Assembly (NCBI GenBank): GCA_019634795.1
Contig: JAHCAR010000013.1
Location: 46,244 to 110,243 of the forward strand
Origin: Dokdonella sp.
Lineage (GTDB): Bacteria > Pseudomonadota > Gammaproteobacteria > Xanthomonadales > Rhodanobacteraceae
Length of the DNA: 64,000 nt
Reading direction: 5' to 3'
Part shown: piece by piece, positions 34,639 to 44,310 of the stretch
How the letters are laid out: every line of letters begins with the position of its first letter
Numbering within the stretch: position 1 is the first letter of the stretch
Translations under genes and position numbers: made by a program
The notes under the pieces: model-generated
What the model was told of the DNA's origin: nothing
The model's input: only the letters and a program-made list of their open reading frames with translations
Database searches by the model: none

Positions 34639-35852
34639 CTCACGCCCAATCCCCGCTGTTCGTGCTTGTCGCCGGCGAAGCCTCGGGCGACCTGCTCGGC
34701 GCGGGTCTGATCGATTCCTTGCGATCTCGCTTCCCGGATGCGCGCTTCGCCGGCATCGGCGGGCCGAAGATGGTTGCTGCGGGTCTCGAGGCGTGGTTTC
34801 CGGCCGAACGCCTGGCCGTGATGGGCCTCGCCGAAGTGCTGCGCCACCTTCCTGGCTTGCTGCGGATTCGCCGTGAGGTGCGTCGGCGCACGCTGGCGCT
34901 GCGGCCGGACGCCTTCATCGGCATCGATGCGCCGGACTTCAACCTCGCCCTCGAACGCTCGCTCAAGCGGGCCGGGATCCGCACGATCCACTACGTCAGC
35001 CCGTCGATCTGGGCCTGGCGCGAAAAGCGCGCGGAGCGGATCGGCGAGAGCGCCGACCGCGTGCTCTGCCTGTTCCCGATGGAACCGCCAGTCTATGCCC
35101 GCCATGGCGTCGACGCGCGCTTTGTCGGCCACCCGCTGGCCGATGCGTTCGCCATGGAGCCCGACCAGGCCGCCGCGCGGGCGGCGCTGGGCCTGGCCGC
35201 CGACGCGCCGGTGCTGGCCATGCTGCCCGGTAGCCGGCTCGGTGAAATAGCCCGGCTCGGCGCCGATTTCATCGGCGCCGCCCGCATCCTCGCCACCCAG
35301 GTCCCGAATCTCCACGTCGTCGTGCCAATGGCCAATGCGGCCTGTCGGGATGCTTTCGCCAGCGCGCTGGCGAAGGCGGGAATCGGGAATGGAGAATGGG
35401 GAATGGTTGAAAGCAAGGCTCCAGCGAGGGGCGTTCTGACCATTCCCGATTCCCCATTCCCCATTCTCGTCCTGGATGGCCAATCCCACACCGCGATGAT
35501 CGCCGCCGATGCGATCCTGCTGGCCTCGGGCACGGCCGCGCTCGAAGCCATGCTGGCCAAGCGCCCGATGGTGGTCGCCTACCGCATTGCCCGGCTGACC
35601 TACTGGATCGTCATGGGTCTCGGCCTGCTCAAGGTCGACCGTTACTCGCTGCCGAACCATCTGGCCGGGCGCGACCTGGTTCCCGAACTGATGCAGGATG
35701 ACTGCACGCCCGAAGCACTGGCCGCCGCGCTGCGCGGCCCCTTGCTCGAGCGCCGCATCGATGCCGACCTGCTGGCCGAGTACCGTCGCCTGCATGAGCG
35801 CTTGCGGGGCGACCCCGATGCCGATGCTGCGGCCGCGGTGATCGATGCATAG
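34602..35852 (+). CDS. lpxB: Lipid-A-disaccharide synthase carrying an in-frame repeat insertion
   Basis: 416 aa against about 380 usual. GT19 enzyme joining UDP-diacyl-GlcN and lipid X. Family motifs are intact: 'LVAGEASGDLLGAGL', 'GIDAPDFNLALERSLKRAG', 'HYVSPSIWAWREKRAERI', 'FVGHPLADAF', 'LPGSRLGEI', 'LLASGTAALEAMLAKRPMVV', 'SLPNHLAGRDLVPEL'. Two parts are repeat-derived: the N-terminus 'MTDSPFPIPHSR' and, between Rossmann strands near residues 260-290, 'GNGEWGMVESKAP...TIPDSPFP'. The insertion preserves frame and falls in a surface linker, so activity is probably kept; a defect cannot be excluded. The ribosome site for ATG 34602 is weak. Confidence 0.93.
   Translation: MTDSPFPIPHSRPHAQSPLFVLVAGEASGDLLGAGLIDSLRSRFPDARFAGIGGPKMVAAGLEAWFPAERLAVMGLAEVLRHLPGLLRIRREVRRRTLALRPDAFIGIDAPDFNLALERSLKRAGIRTIHYVSPSIWAWREKRAERIGESADRVLCLFPMEPPVYARHGVDARFVGHPLADAFAMEPDQAAARAALGLAADAPVLAMLPGSRLGEIARLGADFIGAARILATQVPNLHVVVPMANAACRDAFASALAKAGIGNGEWGMVESKAPARGVLTIPDSPFPILVLDGQSHTAMIAADAILLASGTAALEAMLAKRPMVVAYRIARLTYWIVMGLGLLKVDRYSLPNHLAGRDLVPELMQDDCTPEALAAALRGPLLERRIDADLLAEYRRLHERLRGDPDADAAAAVIDA
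35378..35468. repeat. Second GGGAATGG-type palindromic element, inside lpxB
   Basis: Left arm gggaatcgggaatggagaat... (35378-35406) and right arm ...attcccgattccccattcc (35439-35468) are inverse complements around a 32-bp spacer. It adds about 30 codons to lpxB without a stop. Same unit sequence as the element at 34442-34638. Confidence 0.78.
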
Positions 35853-35923
35853 GCGCGGACGTCGAGACATGTTGACGGCCGGGTCCCGTGCGCCCACGAT
35901 TTCGCTTTCAGGCAGGAAACACG

Positions 35924-37720
35924 ATGCGACCGGATCCGGTCATCGAACCCTCTGACAGCCCGAACCCGGCCGCACCCGTTGCGCGGAAGCCTTCCGCGCG
36001 GAACGCGAGACGACGCAGCCTCCTGCGCGCCTTCGCCTTGCTCGCCTTCCTCGCCATGCTGGCTTGCGTCCCGTTGGCCGAAAAGCTCGATCTGGAAAAG
36101 GAATTCGCCCTGGCCGTGGTCTGTGCCGGCACCCTTGTGCTGCTGTTCGCCACCGCGCGGACCTCGTTCGCGCTGCTCCTGGTCGCCGTGCTCGTCGGCA
36201 CCCTGGCCACGGCCAGCATGTTCAAGCTCGAGTTCCTGCTGACTCCGGTGCTGGCACCGGACCTCGAGTACTACATCAATACGCAATCGCTCGAGTGGCT
36301 CGGCCGCTATCCGGTGCTGCTCGCCTTCGTCGTGGTCACCCTGGTCCTGGTGCCGTTGCTGCTGGTGCCGGCCTGGCGCTGGGATCCGGTGCCGCCGACA
36401 TGGCAACTGCGGCACGGGCGCGCCCGACTGATCCGCGCCATCGGCGTGCTCGGTGCGACCGCCGTTCTCGCCGCGTGCCTGTCCCCGCGGGGGCCATTCA
36501 GCGGTGCATTCAACAAGCCGATGTGGGCGACCATCACCGACCGCAGCTACCTGACCGCCTTCCTCGCCTCCTTCAGCGATACCGAAGTGCGGATCCCGAC
36601 GACGCCTCCGAAGGTCGACACGACGATCAGCTGGAAGCTCGATGCACCGCTGAAGGCGCCCCAGCATCGACCCGACGTGGTCGCCATACTCGAGGAAAGC
36701 ACCTTCGATCCGCGCATGCTCGATGTCTGCACGATTCCGCAGTGCAAGCTGTCGATGTTTACGCCCGACGCACGCACGCGCGCGAGCGGACCCCTCGTCG
36801 TGCATACCTTCGGTGGCGGTACCTGGACCAGCGAGTTCGCCCTCGAAACCGGTCTCGCCGATGTCCTGTTCGGCAATGCCGGACTGTACGCGCCGTACAG
36901 CCTTGCCCCACGCGTCGTGCATACCCTGCCGCGCGCGTTCAAGGCGGCCGGCTATCGCGCGATCGCCGTGTATTCCCACAGCGGTGAATTCCTCAACGCG
37001 CGCAACGCCTATGCCAACTACGGTTTCGACATGTTCTACGACGGTACCGACCTCGGCCTCGGCTGGGACAGCACCGACGCCGACCTGCTGCGGGTCCTGC
37101 GCCAGATCTACTCCGACGAGACCGAGGCGCATCCGGACCAGCCGCTGTTCGTGTTCACCCTGACCCTGCACCAGCACGGTCCGCACATGACGCCGCTTGA
37201 GGAATTGCCGGCACCGTTCGACAAACCGCTGTTCAGCGGCAGGTTCAAGCCGCCGGACCTCGATCGCTGGCTCAACCTCAACCTCGGTAACTATCTGCAA
37301 CGTGCCGCACTCTCGAGCCGGATGCTGGACGAACTCGAATCGATGCTCTGGTCGAGTGGCCGCGAAACCGTGCTGATGCATTTCGGCGACCACCAGCCTT
37401 CCTTCGACGGCGCCATGCACGCGATACCGAAAACGGTGCCGAAGGCGGCGGGCCCGAACGCGAGCCGGGTCACCTACTTCATGCTCAAGACCAGCTTCCC
37501 GATGGCCAGGATGCGCCACTACGACGCCCTCGACATCGTCTACCTGGGCTCCCTGCTGCTCGATGCGGCCGGAGTGCCGAAAGACGCCTTTTACCAGGCC
37601 AATACCCTGCTGCGCGAACGCTGCGCCGGTCGCTACCTGACCTGCAAGGATTCCGGCATGCTCGCCTCGTATCACAACTACCTGTTCAACACGCTCAAGG
37701 ACCTGCGTGATGAGGAGTGA
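35924..37720 (+). CDS. Alkaline-phosphatase-superfamily membrane transferase (LtaS/MdoB-like sulfatase fold)
   Basis: 598 aa from ATG 35924, AGGA 8 nt upstream. About four to five membrane segments (33-50, 60-78, 80-98, 130-150, 170-186), then a large periplasmic sulfatase-fold domain. Metal and nucleophile motifs: '[12 protein letters not shown]' (acidic pair), '[15 protein letters not shown]' (Thr/Ser nucleophile region, as in LtaS), 'TLHQHGPHM', and '[13 protein letters not shown]' (Asp-His metal ligands). The family transfers phosphoglycerol or phosphoethanolamine, or hydrolyses such esters. It sits between lpxB and rnhB, normally adjacent, suggesting a role in lipid A, LPS or glucan decoration; the substrate is unknown. 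It overlaps rnhB by 11 nt. Confidence 0.82.
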   Translation: MRPDPVIEPSDSPNPAAPVARKPSARNARRRSLLRAFALLAFLAMLACVPLAEKLDLEKEFALAVVCAGTLVLLFATARTSFALLLVAVLVGTLATASMFKLEFLLTPVLAPDLEYYINTQSLEWLGRYPVLLAFVVVTLVLVPLLLVPAWRWDPVPPTWQLRHGRARLIRAIGVLGATAVLAACLSPRGPFSGAFNKPMWATITDRSYLTAFLASFSDTEVRIPTTPPKVDTTISWKLDAPLKAPQHRPDVVAILEESTFDPRMLDVCTIPQCKLSMFTPDARTRASGPLVVHTFGGGTWTSEFALETGLADVLFGNAGLYAPYSLAPRVVHTLPRAFKAAGYRAIAVYSHSGEFLNARNAYANYGFDMFYDGTDLGLGWDSTDADLLRVLRQIYSDETEAHPDQPLFVFTLTLHQHGPHMTPLEELPAPFDKPLFSGRFKPPDLDRWLNLNLGNYLQRAALSSRMLDELESMLWSSGRETVLMHFGDHQPSFDGAMHAIPKTVPKAAGPNASRVTYFMLKTSFPMARMRHYDALDIVYLGSLLLDAAGVPKDAFYQANTLLRERCAGRYLTCKDSGMLASYHNYLFNTLKDLRDEE

Positions 37721-38366
37721 TTCGCTGTTCCCCGAAACCGACGAGGGCAGCCGCTGCGTGCGTATCGCCGGCGTCGATGAAGCCGGACGCGGTCCGCTGG
37801 CCGGCCCGGTCGTCGTCGCTGCGGTGATTCTCGATGCGGCGCGTCCGATCCAGGGCCTGGCCGACTCCAAGGTCCTCGATGCGGAGCGGCGCGAACAGCT
37901 CGCGATACGGATTCGCTCGCGCGCCTTGGCCTGGTCGGTCTGCGCGGTCGAGGTTGACGAGATCGATCGCCTGAACATCCTCGCAGCCACCCTGGTCGGC
38001 ATGTCGCGTGCGCTGCGCAGCCTGAGGTTGGGGCCGAGCCTGGCCCTGATCGACGGCAACCGGCTGCCTCCCGACCTGCCCTGCCCGGGTCGCGCGATCG
38101 TCCGTGGCGATGCCAGCGAACCGGCGATCAGCGCCGCTTCGATCCTGGCCAAGACCGAGCGCGATCGGCTCATGCGCGAGCTCGACCGGCGCTACCCTGG
38201 CTACGGCTTCGAGCGACACAAGGGCTATCCGACTGCCGCTCACGTGCGTGCGCTTGGCGAGCTTGGCCCCTGCCCCGAGCACCGGCGCAGTTTCGCCCCG
38301 GTGCGTGCCTGTCTCGGCAATGGCGTCCGGGTACCGGTGCCCGGTTGTTTCGAGGACATGAGCTGA
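37710..38366 (+). CDS. rnhB: Ribonuclease HII
   Basis: 218 aa from ATG 37710 (a GTG at 37707 is the alternative). Removes ribonucleotides from DNA and RNA-DNA hybrids. Active site: '[17 protein letters not shown]' (Asp-Glu), '[14 protein letters not shown]', 'LIDGNRLP' (Asp), 'KTERDRLM' (Asp region), '[15 protein letters not shown]'. Overlaps the end of the preceding transferase gene; dnaE follows after 142 bp. Confidence 0.96.
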   Translation: MRSDSLFPETDEGSRCVRIAGVDEAGRGPLAGPVVVAAVILDAARPIQGLADSKVLDAERREQLAIRIRSRALAWSVCAVEVDEIDRLNILAATLVGMSRALRSLRLGPSLALIDGNRLPPDLPCPGRAIVRGDASEPAISAASILAKTERDRLMRELDRRYPGYGFERHKGYPTAAHVRALGELGPCPEHRRSFAPVRACLGNGVRVPVPGCFEDMS

Positions 38367-38508
38367 AGCCAGGCCGGGCCGATGCGTGATCGGCCGGGAC
38401 ACCGGCGTTTGGCATCAGGTGGTTCGTTGCAGAGTTGCACCGGGTGCGCAAGCTTGTCCGCCTCCGGCCGCCCCGCTACCCTGTCGGTTCCCTACGTTCG
38501 TTGCCGCC

Positions 38509-41500
38509 ATGCCCGCGGACTTTGTCCATCTGCACGTCCACAGCGAGTACTCGCTGGTCGATTCGACGATCCGCATCGATCAGCTCGTGGCGGCCTGCGC
38601 GGCTGCCGGCATGCCGGCGGTGGCGCTGACCGACCAGGTCAACCTGTTCGCCCTGGTCAAGTTCTACTCGGCCGCCGAGAAGGCCGGCATCAAGCCGATC
38701 GCCGGTTGCGACGTCTGGATCGATGATCCGCTCGAGCGCAGCAAGCCGCACCGGCTGACCCTGCTCTGCCAGGATCTCGAAGGCTATCGCAACCTGTCGC
38801 GCCTCGTGTCGCGCGCCTGGGCGGATGGCCGGCATGGCGATTTCGCCCTGATCGAGAGCGCCTGGCTGATCGAGGCCAATCGCGGACTGATCGTGCTTGC
38901 CGGTCGCGACAGCGAACCGGGCCGGATGCTGGTCAGCGGCCGCGACGAGGCCGCGCGCGAAAGCGTGCGCGAATGGCAGCGCCATTTCGGCGACCGCTTC
39001 TATCTCGAGCTGGTGCGCACCCAGCGCGCCGACGAGGAGGCCTTCGTATCGGCCGCGGTGGCCCTGGCCGTCGAGCTCGACGTCCCGGTCATCGCCAGCA
39101 ACGACGTGCGCTTCCTCGAGCACGAGGATTTCGAAGCGCACGAGGCGCGCGTCTGCATCCACGACGGCCGCGTGCTGGCCGACCCCAAGCGGCCGAAGCT
39201 GTATTCGGCCGAGCAATACCTGAAATCGCCGGCGCAGATGCGCGAGCTGTTCGCTGACCTGCCGCAGGCGCTCGAGAACAGCGTCGAACTGGCCAAGCGC
39301 TGCAACCTCGAGCTGAGCTTCGGCACCTACTTCCTGCCCGACTTCCCGATTCCCGATGGCTATACGCTGGACTCGTGGATCCGCACGCAGTCACGCGAGG
39401 GCCTGGCCAGCCGCCTCGACAGGCAGGCCCCGGCCGCGGGCTTCACGCGCGAGGACTATGCACGCCGGCTCGAAACCGAGGTCGACGTCATCGTCGAGAT
39501 GGGCTTCCCGGGCTATTTCCTGATCGTCGCCGACTTCATCAACTGGGCCAAGCAGCACGACATCCCGGTCGGTCCCGGACGCGGTTCGGGTGCCGGCTCG
39601 GTGGTCGCCTGGGCGCTCGGCATCACCGACATCGACCCGCTCCGCTACGGCCTGCTGTTCGAGCGCTTCCTCAATCCCGAACGCGTGTCGATGCCGGACT
39701 TCGACATCGACTTCTGCATGGACAAGCGCGACCGCGTGATCGAGTACGTGGCGGCGAAATACGGGCGCGACCATGTCAGCCAGATCATCACCTTCGGCAC
39801 GATGGCGGCCAAGGCCGTGCTGCGCGACAGCGGACGCGTGCTCGGCATGCCGTATGGCCAGGTCGACCGCATCGCCAAGCTGATTCCGATGCGGCCGCTC
39901 GATCTGAGCCTCGGCGACGTCCTCGGCCGCAGCGAAAAATCGCGCAAGGAACCGGACCGCGTGGTCGCCGAGTTCAGGGAACTCTACGAGACCGACGACG
40001 CCGTGCACGACCTCGTCGACCTCGCCCTCAAGCTCGAGGACCTGACCCGCAACGCCGGCAAGCATGCCGGCGGCGTCGTCATCGCGCCGGGACCGCTGAC
40101 CGACTACGCGCCGCTCTACAGCGAAGCCGGCGGCGACGGCGTGGTCACCCAGTTCGACAAGGACGATGTCGAGAAGGTCGGTCTGGTCAAGTTCGACTTC
40201 CTCGGCCTGCGCACGCTGACCATCATCGACTGGACGGTCAAGGCGATCAACGAGCGTCGTGCCAGGACCGGCGAGGCTGCGCTCGACATCAGCCAGCTGC
40301 CGCTCGACGACGAGGCCGTGTACGCCCTGTTCAAGCGCGCCCAGACGATCGCCGTGTTCCAGTTCGAATCGCGCGGCATGCAAGGCATGCTCAAGGACGC
40401 CAAGCCGGACCGCTTCGAGGACCTGATCGCGCTCGGCGCACTCTATCGACCAGGTCCGATGGACCTGATTCCGAGCTATTGCAAACGCAAGCACGGCAGC
40501 GAGGCCATCGAATACCCCGACCAGCGCGTCGAGCCGGTCCTGCGCGAGACCTACGGCATCATGGTCTACCAGGAGCAGGTCATGCAGATGGCCCAGATCG
40601 TCGGCGGCTATTCGCTCGGCGGTGCCGACCTGCTGCGCCGGGCCATGGGCAAGAAGAAGGTCGAGGAGATGGCCCGCCACCGCGCCATCTTCCGCGAAGG
40701 CGCGGCGAAGAACGGCGTCGACGAACGCATGGCCGATGCGGTCTTCGACACCATGGAGAAGTTCGCCGGCTACGGATTCAACAAGTCGCATGCGGCGGCC
40801 TATGCGCTGGTGTCCTACCAGACCGCCTGGCTCAAGACCCATTATCCGGCCGAGTTCATGGCCGCGGTGCTGTCGGCCGACATGGACAACACGGACAAGG
40901 TGGTCAACCTGCTCGGCGAGGCGCGCGCGCTCGGCCTCGAGGTCCTGCCACCCGACATAAACAGCTCCGGATACAAGTTCCACGCCCTCGATCCAGCCGA
41001 TCGGGCGACCGCCTCGAAGACGATCCGCTATGGCCTCGGCGCGATCAAGGGCGTCGGCGAAGGCGCGATCGACAACGTCGTGCAGGCGCGCGAGCGCGGC
41101 GGCCCGTTCCGCGACCTCGGCGATTTCTGCGTGCGCGTCGATGCCCAGAAGATCAACAAGCGCACGCTCGAAGCGCTGATCCTGTCCGGGTCGATGGATG
41201 CGCTGGCGAAGAACCGCGCGAGCCTGTTCGCGCAGCTGCCGGAGGCGATGCGCGCGGCCGAGCAATTGGCCCGCGACGCGCTGGCCGGACAGAACGACAT
41301 GTTCGGCAGCAGCAGCCCGGCCGCCGCCCCGCTCGAGCTCGTCGAAGTCGACGACTGGCCCGCCGAACGCCGCCTGGCCGGCGAGCGCGACACCCTCGGC
41401 CACTATCTTTCCGGGCATCCGACCGATGCCTGGCGCGAGCTGCTGGCGCGCGTGACGACCTGTCCGGTCGGAGAACTCGGCAGACTCTACAAGCCCCAGG

Positions 41501-42024
41501 AAGGGCGCGGCCGCTATGGCGGCAGCCAGCAGGCCTTCATCCTGGCCGGTTCGGTCGTCAGCCTGCGCAAACAGGGCGAGTCGCGCGCTTTCGTCCAGGT
41601 CGAGGACTATTCGGGCCGCTTCGAAGCCGTCCTCTACCGCGAGTCCTGGACCGAGTTCGCGCCGCTGCTGACCCGCGACGCGATTCTCGTCTTCGAGGGC
41701 TCGCTGTCGATCGACGATTTTTCCGGCAACTACCAGCTGCGCACGCAACGCGTGGCGACGATCGAATCGGCCTGCGAGCGCCAGGCGCGCGTGCTGCGCG
41801 TGCGGGTCAACGGCATCGGCAGTGACTTCGCCTCGCGCCTCTATGAAGTTCTCGAAGCCTGTCGCGGCGGCAGCACCACGGTCAGGATCGCCTTCAGCAA
41901 CCAGAGCGGGCGCGGCGAAATCGAGCTCGGCCCGGAATGGCGCGTGCGCGCGAGCCCGGCCCTGGCCCGCACGGTCGGTGCGCTGGACGGAGTCCTCGAT
42001 GCCGAATTCGTTTACGGCCAATGA
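38509..42024 (+). CDS. dnaE: DNA polymerase III alpha subunit
   Basis: 1171 aa from ATG 38509 (MPADFVHLHVHSEYSL); the frame runs back to 38386 without typical sequence. Replicative polymerase. N-terminal PHP domain 'LHVHSEYSLVDST'; palm with 'GRGSGAGSVVAWALGITDID' and the catalytic aspartates in 'MPDFDIDFCMDKRDRVIEYV'; 'TRNAGKHAGGVVIAP'; fingers 'YGIMVYQEQVMQMAQ' and 'YGFNKSHAAAYALVSYQTAW'; an HhH region; an OB-fold near 985-1080; and the C-terminal tau-binding domain. E. coli DnaE is 1160 aa. Confidence 0.98.
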   Translation: MPADFVHLHVHSEYSLVDSTIRIDQLVAACAAAGMPAVALTDQVNLFALVKFYSAAEKAGIKPIAGCDVWIDDPLERSKPHRLTLLCQDLEGYRNLSRLVSRAWADGRHGDFALIESAWLIEANRGLIVLAGRDSEPGRMLVSGRDEAARESVREWQRHFGDRFYLELVRTQRADEEAFVSAAVALAVELDVPVIASNDVRFLEHEDFEAHEARVCIHDGRVLADPKRPKLYSAEQYLKSPAQMRELFADLPQALENSVELAKRCNLELSFGTYFLPDFPIPDGYTLDSWIRTQSREGLASRLDRQAPAAGFTREDYARRLETEVDVIVEMGFPGYFLIVADFINWAKQHDIPVGPGRGSGAGSVVAWALGITDIDPLRYGLLFERFLNPERVSMPDFDIDFCMDKRDRVIEYVAAKYGRDHVSQIITFGTMAAKAVLRDSGRVLGMPYGQVDRIAKLIPMRPLDLSLGDVLGRSEKSRKEPDRVVAEFRELYETDDAVHDLVDLALKLEDLTRNAGKHAGGVVIAPGPLTDYAPLYSEAGGDGVVTQFDKDDVEKVGLVKFDFLGLRTLTIIDWTVKAINERRARTGEAALDISQLPLDDEAVYALFKRAQTIAVFQFESRGMQGMLKDAKPDRFEDLIALGALYRPGPMDLIPSYCKRKHGSEAIEYPDQRVEPVLRETYGIMVYQEQVMQMAQIVGGYSLGGADLLRRAMGKKKVEEMARHRAIFREGAAKNGVDERMADAVFDTMEKFAGYGFNKSHAAAYALVSYQTAWLKTHYPAEFMAAVLSADMDNTDKVVNLLGEARALGLEVLPPDINSSGYKFHALDPADRATASKTIRYGLGAIKGVGEGAIDNVVQARERGGPFRDLGDFCVRVDAQKINKRTLEALILSGSMDALAKNRASLFAQLPEAMRAAEQLARDALAGQNDMFGSSSPAAAPLELVEVDDWPAERRLAGERDTLGHYLSGHPTDAWRELLARVTTCPVGELGRLYKPQEGRGRYGGSQQAFILAGSVVSLRKQGESRAFVQVEDYSGRFEAVLYRESWTEFAPLLTRDAILVFEGSLSIDDFSGNYQLRTQRVATIESACERQARVLRVRVNGIGSDFASRLYEVLEACRGGSTTVRIAFSNQSGRGEIELGPEWRVRASPALARTVGALDGVLDAEFVYGQ

Positions 42025-42081
42025 CTTGCCGGGACATTCCCGGCGCCTTGGCAGGCTGCACTGCGCAGGCGTCCGACCCGT

Positions 42082-42087
42082 TATACT
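42082..42087 (+). promoter_or_regulatory. Candidate -10 element of accA
   Basis: TATACT (in ccgttatacttg), 28 bp before the accA ATG in the 91-bp dnaE-accA gap. No -35 at proper spacing; TTGGCA at 42048 is 28 bp away, too far. Confidence 0.3.
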
Positions 42088-42115
42088 TGCCCTCTTCTGA
42101 TTCAAACATCGCTGA

Positions 42116-43075
42116 ATGAACCCGAACTTCCTCGAATTCGAAGCACCGATTGGCGAACTGGAGGCCCGAATCCAGGAGTTGCGCCACGCCAGCCATGGCC
42201 AGGCCTTCAACATCGAGGACGAAATCGGCAAGCTGCAGGCCAAGCTCAAGACACGCACGGCCGAGATCTTCCGCAACCTCAGTGCCTGGCAGATCGCGCA
42301 GATCGCACGCCACCCGGCCCGCCCGTTCACACTCGACTACATCAAGGTCATGTGCGAGGAGTTCCATGAGCTCGCCGGTGACCGCGCCTATGCCGACGAC
42401 GCCGCGATCGTCGGCGGCATCGGCCGCATCGACGGCCGCAGCGTGGTCATCATCGGTCACCAGAAGGGCCGCGACACCAAGGCCAAGATCCGGCGCAATT
42501 TCGGCATGCCGCGACCGGAAGGCTATCGCAAGGCCCTGCGCCTGATGAAGCTGGCCGAGCGCTTCAAGTTGCCGCTGCTGACCTTCATCGACACGCCGGG
42601 CGCCTATCCGGGAGTCGGTGCCGAGGAACGCGGCCAGTCCGAGGCGATCGCGCGCAACCTGATCGAGATGTCGGAACTGAAGGTGCCGATCCTGTGCACG
42701 GTGATCGGCGAAGGCGGCTCGGGCGGTGCACTCGCAATCGGCGTCGGCGATCGCACGATCATGCTGCAGTACTCGACCTATTCGGTGATTTCACCGGAAG
42801 GCTGCGCATCGATCCTCTGGAAGACCGCCGAAAAGGCCAAGGACGCCGCCGACGCGCTCAGCATCACGGCGCCGCGACTGCTCGAACTCGGCCTGATCGA
42901 CAAGGTCGTGCGCGAACCGCTCGGCGGTGCCCACCGCAACCCGCATTCGATGGCGGTGCGCCTCAAGGCGGTCCTGCTCGGCCAGCTGAACAGCCTCGAG
43001 CAGCTCGACACCGCGACCCTGCTCGAGCAGCGTTACCAGCGCCTGCGCAGCTACGGTGCGTTCAAGGTCAGCTGA
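42116..43075 (+). CDS. accA: Acetyl-CoA carboxylase carboxyltransferase subunit alpha
   Basis: 319 aa, equal to E. coli AccA. With AccD it moves CO2 from carboxybiotin to acetyl-CoA. N-terminal helical part '[18 protein letters not shown]'; crotonase core '[16 protein letters not shown]', '[16 protein letters not shown]', '[20 protein letters not shown]', '[16 protein letters not shown]', '[15 protein letters not shown]'. Last gene of the long plus-strand core run, following dnaE as in E. coli. Confidence 0.98.
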   Translation: MNPNFLEFEAPIGELEARIQELRHASHGQAFNIEDEIGKLQAKLKTRTAEIFRNLSAWQIAQIARHPARPFTLDYIKVMCEEFHELAGDRAYADDAAIVGGIGRIDGRSVVIIGHQKGRDTKAKIRRNFGMPRPEGYRKALRLMKLAERFKLPLLTFIDTPGAYPGVGAEERGQSEAIARNLIEMSELKVPILCTVIGEGGSGGALAIGVGDRTIMLQYSTYSVISPEGCASILWKTAEKAKDAADALSITAPRLLELGLIDKVVREPLGGAHRNPHSMAVRLKAVLLGQLNSLEQLDTATLLEQRYQRLRSYGAFKVS

Positions 43076-43180
43076 GCCCGAGCGCGCGGATCAACCGGCA
43101 GAGATCCACGCCGCGACCTGCGCAATGGGCGCGACTGCCCGACCCGCCGGTCGGTGGCAGCCGCACCGCCCTTTCGACGA

Positions 43181-44008
43181 TCAATCCGAATCGGGCACGT
43201 CGACCTTGCCGCCGACGTTGCGGTGATACACGTCCCCGCTGCCGCTCGATCGCACGGTCAGGTTGCCGCGCACATCGACCGCATCGACATCGCCCGAACC
43301 GATCGAGTCGATCGTCACGTCGCCGCTGACACCGCGCAGGTCGACATCGCCCGAACCGACGTGATCGATGCGCACGCTGCCGCCGACCTTGCTCAAGGTC
43401 AGGTCGCCCGAGCCGACACCGCCGACCTCGGCATCGCCGTGGATGTCATCGAGCGTGATGTCGCCCGAACCGGTCGACTTGAGCCGAAAGCGGCCGATGT
43501 CCGAACCCTCGACGTCGCCCGAACCGACGCTGACGACCAGTTCGCCGGCGATGTTTTCCACATTCAGATCGCCGGAGCCGGCATCGAAATCGAGGCTGGC
43601 CAGATCACGCGCGTCGATGTCGCCGGATCCGCTGTCGACTTCGACGGCCAGGCTGGCCGGCATGCGGATCTCGATATCGAGGTAGGCGTAGTGCGAACCG
43701 AAGATCGAGAACGAGAACGAGCCGCGGTGGCGCTCGCTTTCGACGACCAGGCGGTTGCCATCGACGCGGTGATTGAGCGTGAGCCGATCGAGATCGTCGG
43801 CATCGGACGCGCAGGCGCGCGCGCGGACCTCGACCTTGGCCAGGCCGGGAACACCGCGCAGGCGCAGGTCGGTAGAGCCGAAATGCGTGGCCAGGGTGCG
43901 CAATCCGGCAGCATCGACATCGAATGAACGGTCGGCTTCATGTTCGCAGTTCGTTGCCAGGGCGGGCGCGGAGGCGATCAACAGGGAGACAAGGACTATC
44001 CGGCGCAT
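43181..44008 (-). CDS. Secreted GSGD-repeat beta-solenoid protein (DUF4097/DUF2807 type)
   Basis: 275 aa. Signal peptide 1-19 (APALA). After an N-terminal part with a probable disulfide (Cys21, Cys66), residues 120-262 contain eight GSGD motifs at 127, 144, 162, 180, 199, 218, 237 and 256, a regular 17-19 residue period, as in the 'putative auto-transporter adhesin, head GIN' / DUF4097 families. Each turn has the form x-GSGD-hydrophobic-x-hydrophobic, consistent with a right-handed beta-helix with Asp-lined edges. Function unknown; cell-surface or periplasmic structural or adhesive roles are inferred. AGGAAAC 7 nt upstream fixes the start. Divergent from the permease gene. Confidence 0.82.
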   Translation of the reverse strand: MRRIVLVSLLIASAPALATNCEHEADRSFDVDAAGLRTLATHFGSTDLRLRGVPGLAKVEVRARACASDADDLDRLTLNHRVDGNRLVVESERHRGSFSFSIFGSHYAYLDIEIRMPASLAVEVDSGSGDIDARDLASLDFDAGSGDLNVENIAGELVVSVGSGDVEGSDIGRFRLKSTGSGDITLDDIHGDAEVGGVGSGDLTLSKVGGSVRIDHVGSGDVDLRGVSGDVTIDSIGSGDVDAVDVRGNLTVRSSGSGDVYHRNVGGKVDVPDSD

Positions 44009-44310
44009 GGGAGTTTCCTGGGGAATGGGTCCCGCATTGGATACGACGGAAGCGCAAATGGTTTAAGCCCGGGCCGCGCTCGGCCAATGCCCGCTCCGGA
44101 CGAATCGCGGTCAGGCCAGCGCGGTGTCCGCTGTGGATCATCTGGCTGCACGATTCCGGACAGGTGCGGGTGCAACCGTGCAATACCGCCCGCGGCGCAA
44201 TGCGGATTCGCCCCCCGCTTCCGGCTGGCACGGATCCTGCCATCTGCATGGGAGCCGGGGCAGCGTTCCTGCCCTTCGTGACGGCGGCCTATTCGCCAAC
44301 GGGAGAGTCC
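44009..44310. other. 302-bp divergent region carrying a sigma-54-type promoter
   Basis: Between the GSGD-repeat gene (minus) and the ABC permease gene (plus). It holds the sigma-54-like element at 44226 and an inverted pair TGCACG (44147-44152) / CGTGCA (44177-44182) about 45-75 bp upstream of it, where an activator could bind. No RNA gene seen. Confidence 0.45.
44226..44240 (+). promoter_or_regulatory. Sigma-54 (RpoN) -24/-12 promoter of the permease gene
   Basis: TGGCACGGATCCTGC agrees with the consensus TGGCACG-N4-TTGC at every fixed position except the first T of the -12 block, with correct GG-to-GC spacing. The predicted start near 44252 gives a 59-nt leader to the ATG at 44311. Confidence 0.5.

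Noticed and set aside
39391-42330. 979-aa open frame on the minus strand
   Set aside because: Antisense of dnaE/accA; the dnaE catalytic motifs decide the strand.
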